A DNA stretch of 64,000 bases. Origin: Symbiodinium natans (lineage: Eukaryota; Sar; Dinophyceae; Suessiales; Symbiodiniaceae). Each line of letters starts with the position of its first letter. Within the stretch, counting starts at the first letter, position 1. The stretch is from NCBI GenBank assembly GCA_905221605.1, contig CAJNDS010002479.1:955001-1019000 (forward strand). Reading direction: 5' to 3'. The notes below the pieces were generated by a model. The model had not been told where the DNA came from. It saw nothing but the letters and a program-made list of their open reading frames with translations, and did no database searches. The translations under genes were made by a program, and so were the position numbers. This document shows positions 44,101 to 50,100 of the stretch, in pieces.

Positions 44101-47100
44101 AGGTGCCCCGTAACCCCCACAGCCTATACAAGGAGGGGCCCCCTTACTACACAAACTACAGTTAAGGGACTTATAACCTAACTTAGGGTCCTTAAAACCC
44201 AAGTTAGGGCCCTTATAACTCTACTTATATCTTGGGGGGGCCCTCCTTGTACCCTAGGGCTGACTGGTTCACCTCATCAAACCCTGCTAAAGCTAGGCCC
44301 TAGTAGGAGGAACAAGCCCATGAGGCGAGTGACGAACTTCCGGTTCAGACTTCACCCTAAACCCTAAACCCCAAACCCCAAGCCCCACACCCCAAACCCC
44401 AAACCCCAAACCCTAAACCCTAAACCCTAAACCCCAAACCCTAACCCCTAGCCCTGAAGGCCGCAAACCCGCACAAGTCCAACAATGCAAGACTCTGCAG
44501 TTGGGATGTTCCCCCCTATACTAGCATTCCCCAACAGGGATTATGCTAGGGGGGGGGGGGGGGGTACTATAATCCCTATCAAGGGCTGTTAGTATAAAGG
44601 TGGAACATTACAACCCTAAACCCTAAACCCTAGGGGGGAACATTACAACTCTCCATCCTAAAGCCTATGTAAACCGAGACTGAGGCACCTGGATCCACAC
44701 TCCCGAGCTTTTCCCCGTTGAGGCTGCTCGCTGGGCGGTTCTATGTGATGCAGGTTTAGGATTTAGGGTTTAGGGTTTAGGGTTTGCGGTTTGGGGTTTA
44801 GGGGTTACGGTTTAGGGTTTAGGGTTTAGGGTTTAGGGTTTAGGGTTTAGGGTTTAGGAATAAACTTCGGCAGTATACGTGTTTTACTTCTTTGTTTCCG
44901 GGTTGGTATGGTGGTATCTGCAACCCCAAACCCAAACCCAAAAGCCTAAGGGCTTCAACCCGTACACTTACCCAGCGCATTCGGAACAACCTGGAAAAGG
45001 GTTCAGGGTTTCGGTTTTAGGTCAGTCGGGTCCCGGTGAGACTACGGCCCAGACTACGGCCCCTTAGCTTTAGGGTTCAGGTTGTAGAGATTAGTGTTAA
45101 GGGTTTAGGGGTTCACGCTTTCAATATGCAGGCATGCAGAGGGGCGGTTCATGCTTCGATGTTGCTAAGTGCCCGCATCCTGTCTGCATGACTTGCCCAG
45201 ACTTCTGTGCACCCCCTGAGATCCGTGGCACCGCGCATGCCATGTGCACCTTCTCGCGCCTCTTCTGGACTTACTTTGGCTGTCTTCCTAAACCCTAAAC
45301 CCTAAACCCTAAACCCTAAACCCTAAACCCTAAACCCTAAACCCCAAGCCGTAAACTCCTAAATCCGTGGACATGACGTCATGACGTCTTGCAGAATCCC
45401 CAACCCCTAAGTCCGTCCACTCCTCGGCCAAAGAAAACAACGACACCATCCAGAGCACCTTCGGTGTAGGGTTTCGATTTAGGGTTTAGGGTGATTAAGA
45501 AGGTTATCCCTCTCCCTCTAGCAGTGGCCTTTTGGGAGGTTAGGTTTAGGGTCTAGGGTTCAGGGTCTAGGGCTTAGGGGGTAGGGTTTAGAGTTTGCGG
45601 TTTAGGCTTGATGCTTTAGCGGTGAAGGTTCATGGTCAGTTGTAAGAAGGGTTATCGGTACTTATCTTAAGGGTATCATGTAGGTTGCCTTACTTATAAC
45701 CCTACCAATAAGTACAAGGAGGGGCCCCTTTACGACACTAACTATAGCTAAGGGACTTATAACCCAATTTAGGGTCCTTATAACCCAATCTAGGGCCCTT
45801 ATAAACTCTACTTCTCATTTTGGAGGCCCTTGAACCCTAAACCCTAAACCCTAAACCCTAAACCCTAAACCCCCCCCTCCCTGTACCTCTCCGCTGCCCA
45901 GGAAAAACATTGGTTCCCTGTTGGCTCCTGTGCTCGTCAGTGCCTGGCTGCAAGGAGTACTTGGAGGTTCATGGTACTTATTGTAGGGTTTAGGGTTTAG
46001 GGTCTAGGGTTTAGGGTTTAGGGTAATAACCCAAAACATACCGGGTTTAGAATTGGGTTAGAAGTACAGATATAATTGGTAAATAAGTGCCATGAACCTC
46101 CAAGTCGCCGCTTTTGGACGTTTCGTTATGGAGTTCTTACAAGGAGCGGCCCCCTTACTAGAACTATAGTTCAGGGACTGATGTTTAGGTTCCTTATCAC
46201 CTAATATATCGGACCATTTTGATTCTACTTATAACTTGGCGAGCCGCTCCCGGTAAGGGAGGGGGTTGCATGGGGGTAGGTATCTAGGAGCCTTAGGGAA
46301 GCTTCGGGTAGTGGGGAGTAATAGGCAATCTTGGGTTACACACCCTCCTTGAACCCCACCTCCGTTTTGAGAGCTCTCAAGGGTTTCAAGCAAGAGCCGA
46401 CCATGTTTACATCTGCTGAGCAAAGTCTTGTCGCTAAACCCGAAACCCACAACCTTGGACCCTAAACCACTTACATTCGTTTAGGCAGGCAGCCCGAATC
46501 TTGCGAGCTGGCTTGGTGGTAACCTTTAGTTGGCCCTTCCATTTACCCTGCTGTCATCAACTGTCATCGTTTAGGGTTTAGGACGTTTACTCGTTCTTTT
46601 GAATGTTTCGGGTTTATGTTAATTCGCTTTTCCCCTGCCCTTTTTCACCAGTTGTCCCCAAACACTCCAAGGCCAGTTCGTTTCCCCTGGCGTGTGTGGC
46701 GCGCTGCTGTCTATGGCTGTGCTCCTGCTGACATGGGAGGAGGAGGGCAAACCCTAAATTGAACCCATTTTCCCTGGTATCCATGCGCTTAGAGAAGTAC
46801 GCACCCTAATTACATGCATGACGAGGGAGTCCGCGGGAGTAAAACAAATCAGGCGGAAAAACCTAAGCGATGTCACTGGCATGAAATGGCAGCGCGATAA
46901 ACTGCTGCAAGCTTTCTTTTCTGAATGAGTCGTACTGTACTTTCATGGCTGTACTGTGGTCCGGCAACAGCCTGTGCAGGATTCGATCCGAAACCCTACT
47001 ACCCAAACCCCGGGGCCTGGCGTTTAGGGGCTACTTCCTTGGGTTGGAGTTGGGGTTTTCCGGGTTACAGGACTCTAGGGTTCAGGGTAGGGTTGCGGCT

Positions 47101-50100
47101 CCTTACCCCTCTAACCAAACCCTCCTAACCGCCGAAGCCAACACCAAAACCCTAAACCCTACAAAGCCCAGCCACCACAAGCGCAGGCAGAACCAACCTG
47201 GGACACCATTTGGCCGGTTCGCTGTTTTAGGGTCCTTTTCCCTCGAAGTGTCGGAAGACCCCATACTTCAGTAAATGGGGGTTAGGGTTTAGTTCCTGAT
47301 TTGGTTTTTCAAGCTACCCGCAACCCTGGACCTTAAACCCCAAACCCTAAACCCTAAACCCCAAACCCCAAACCCTAAACCCTAAACCCCTAAACCCCTA
47401 AACCCCAAACCTTAAACCCCATGTTTAAGGCCGTCGCGGCTGGCCTTTTAGTGCAGCAGCTGCCGGAGACGAGGCCAGGAGTTTAGGGTTTAGGGTTTAG
47501 GGTTTAGGGTTTAGGGTTTAGGGTTTAGGGTTTAGGGTTTAGGGTTTAGGGTTTAGGGTTTAGGGTTAGGGTTTAGGGCTTAGGGCTTAGGGTTTAGGGT
47601 TTAGGGTTTAGGGTTCAGGGTTTAGGGTTTAGGGTTTAGGGTTTAGGGTTTAGGGTTTAGGGCTACGAAGTGCCAAACCCTATAGAAGCTCAGACGCCCT
47701 AGCAAGATGAAGCACAAACACCCTAAACCCTAAACCCTAAACCCTACACCCTAAACCCTAAACCCCTGAGTTTAGGACTCAGGTACAAAAGTATCCTAAA
47801 CGGGGCTCCTAGAGTTGGGTGCGGGGTTGCCCCCAAGTACTCGTATAGGGTTTAGGGTTTAGGGTCCAGGGTCTAGGGTTTAGGGTTTAGGGTCCAGGGT
47901 TTTGGTTTCAGGGTTTAGGGTTCAGGGTTCAGCGTTTAGGGTTTAGGGTTTAGGGTTTGAGGTTGTTATACGAAGACTTAAAGCCTGCACCGCGCCCATA
48001 AATTGGAATTTTGAAATAGCGTTTAGGGTTTAGGGGTTAGGGTTGATGCAGTTGAGCCCTAGTGAGCCGGAAGGCTATGCTCCGGCACCTCATGTTTTTG
48101 AGAGTTAGGTGAAGGGTGAAGGGTTTAATTAGGGTTTCTTCTTTCGCGGGCAGCCGCCCACGAAAAATCCTTTCTTGCAGCCTGAGGCACTTGGGGGGTT
48201 AAGGGGTTATAGATTCAACCTAAATCCGAAACTTTAAATTAGGGTTTAGCGTTTTGGGCGTAAGGGTTTAAGAGTTTAATGGTTCATTTGCACAGCATGC
48301 TCTAGCTGTCTTTGGGTTGCCTTTCAGGGCGGGCGAATCGCTTCTTTTTTTGGTACCTTTCCCGAAACTGGGCATTGTTGAAAACCATTTTACATTTTTA
48401 TGAATACTTAAACCCAATAAGGAACAAAAATCATCAGTGAGAAATAGTACCCCAACAATGGTGCAGGAAACCCTAAACAAACCCTAAATCCACAGTTCTG
48501 TGCCTGTGCCAGGCATTGTACGCCGGAGCTCTACGATCCCAGTTACTCTGCGTTGAATTTTGACTCATCCATTCTCTGTCGAAGTCCGGCTACTTAAGGT
48601 TCTGCCCTGAAACCTAGAGCCCTAAACCCTAAACCCTAAACCCTAAACCCTAAACCCTAAACCCTAAACCCTAAACCCTAAACCCTAAACCCTAAACCCT
48701 AAACCTAAACCAACCCTGGTGCCTAACTCGCACGCCCAACGTTTGGCGGTTTTGTGCTGCAATGCATGCTATGGAGAGGGGCCCGAGGAGGGGGGGGGGG
48801 TGACCCTAAACCCTAAACCCTAAACCCTAAACCCTAAACCCTAAAGGTTTAATGGGCTACATGGGCCGCCGAATTAAGCCCCAAATGCTCTACTCCTTAG
48901 AAAAGGAAGCCCCCTAGAAGGGGTGCTCCTGTTGTCGGAAACCCCCATATCTTGGTAACCCTAAACCCTAAACCCTAAACCCTAAATCGTTTTTGCTCAT
49001 GAACCAAGGTTGCGCCTTTTGCTGCCCTTTTTTGAGGGTCTGGGTTCCCTGCTACAAGCAGCCATATATATATATATATATACACACACATGGCTTTATG
49101 TAGTACGCTGTGTTGAAGCATTAAATTACTGGTGTTGTGGAATGCAACTACATTGCATGATATGATCGAGTATTTTGTGGTGCAGTACAAGCATGATGGT
49201 AGGGTGATAGGATAGTACGGCTAGAAACTCTGTCTTGTCTGACAGTATGTCATACCGGGTTGTGTGTTGATATGATTTCATGTCATGTGTTGTATTATGT
49301 TACCCTGCATTGCGGCATGTCGTATCAGATCGCGTTTTGTTGCATGATGTCATATTCCGCGTAGTACTTTGTTGAGTTCTGCTTTGTTCTCTCGTTGTTC
49401 TTTTTTCTGTTGTGGGTTGCATCGTTCAACCTTACATTGCATTGCAGTACATGGCTCTATATTGCATTGTGAGTCATTAAGGTATATATCACATTCATGA
49501 TAGTAACTTGGAATCCTGCAATGGTGTTTTATGCTCATCTGCCCTAAACCCTGAACGGGTTTCTGTTCCGCTCATGCCGCGAGGCTTTTCCGCCGCAGCA
49601 AGGGTTACGCATTTAGATCTTAGGGTTTGTGGTTTAGGGGGAGCTCACCCCAAGAACACTTACGGGCCTAACAAACTGAAGACAAAAAACATTAAACCTT
49701 AGTCATCAACAAAAGCACTGAATGACTACGGGGTAGTTGCATGGTCCCTTAGTATGGGCCCTTCAAAGCAAACCCTAAACCCTAAACCCTAAACCCTAAA
49801 CCCTAAACCCCAAACCCTAAACCCTAAACCCTAAACCCTAAACCCTAAACCCTAAACCCTAAACCCCCCCCCCCCCTTGTATACCCTACAACACCTAAGG
49901 GCCCATACTGCTTCAGGACCCTTTAGCGAAAGAAGGTCATGGACCATATGAAGGGACCCTGTAACTACCCTCCTCAATCCACAGAGGCCCTAAAACCTTA
50001 ACAATCCTCCTAGGTAGGATAAGGGGGACCCTTAAAAGGGAACCCCTTCTTAACCCTCTTCTGGCTCTCTTAAACAGGGGCCTTATTCAGAGGGTCTATA

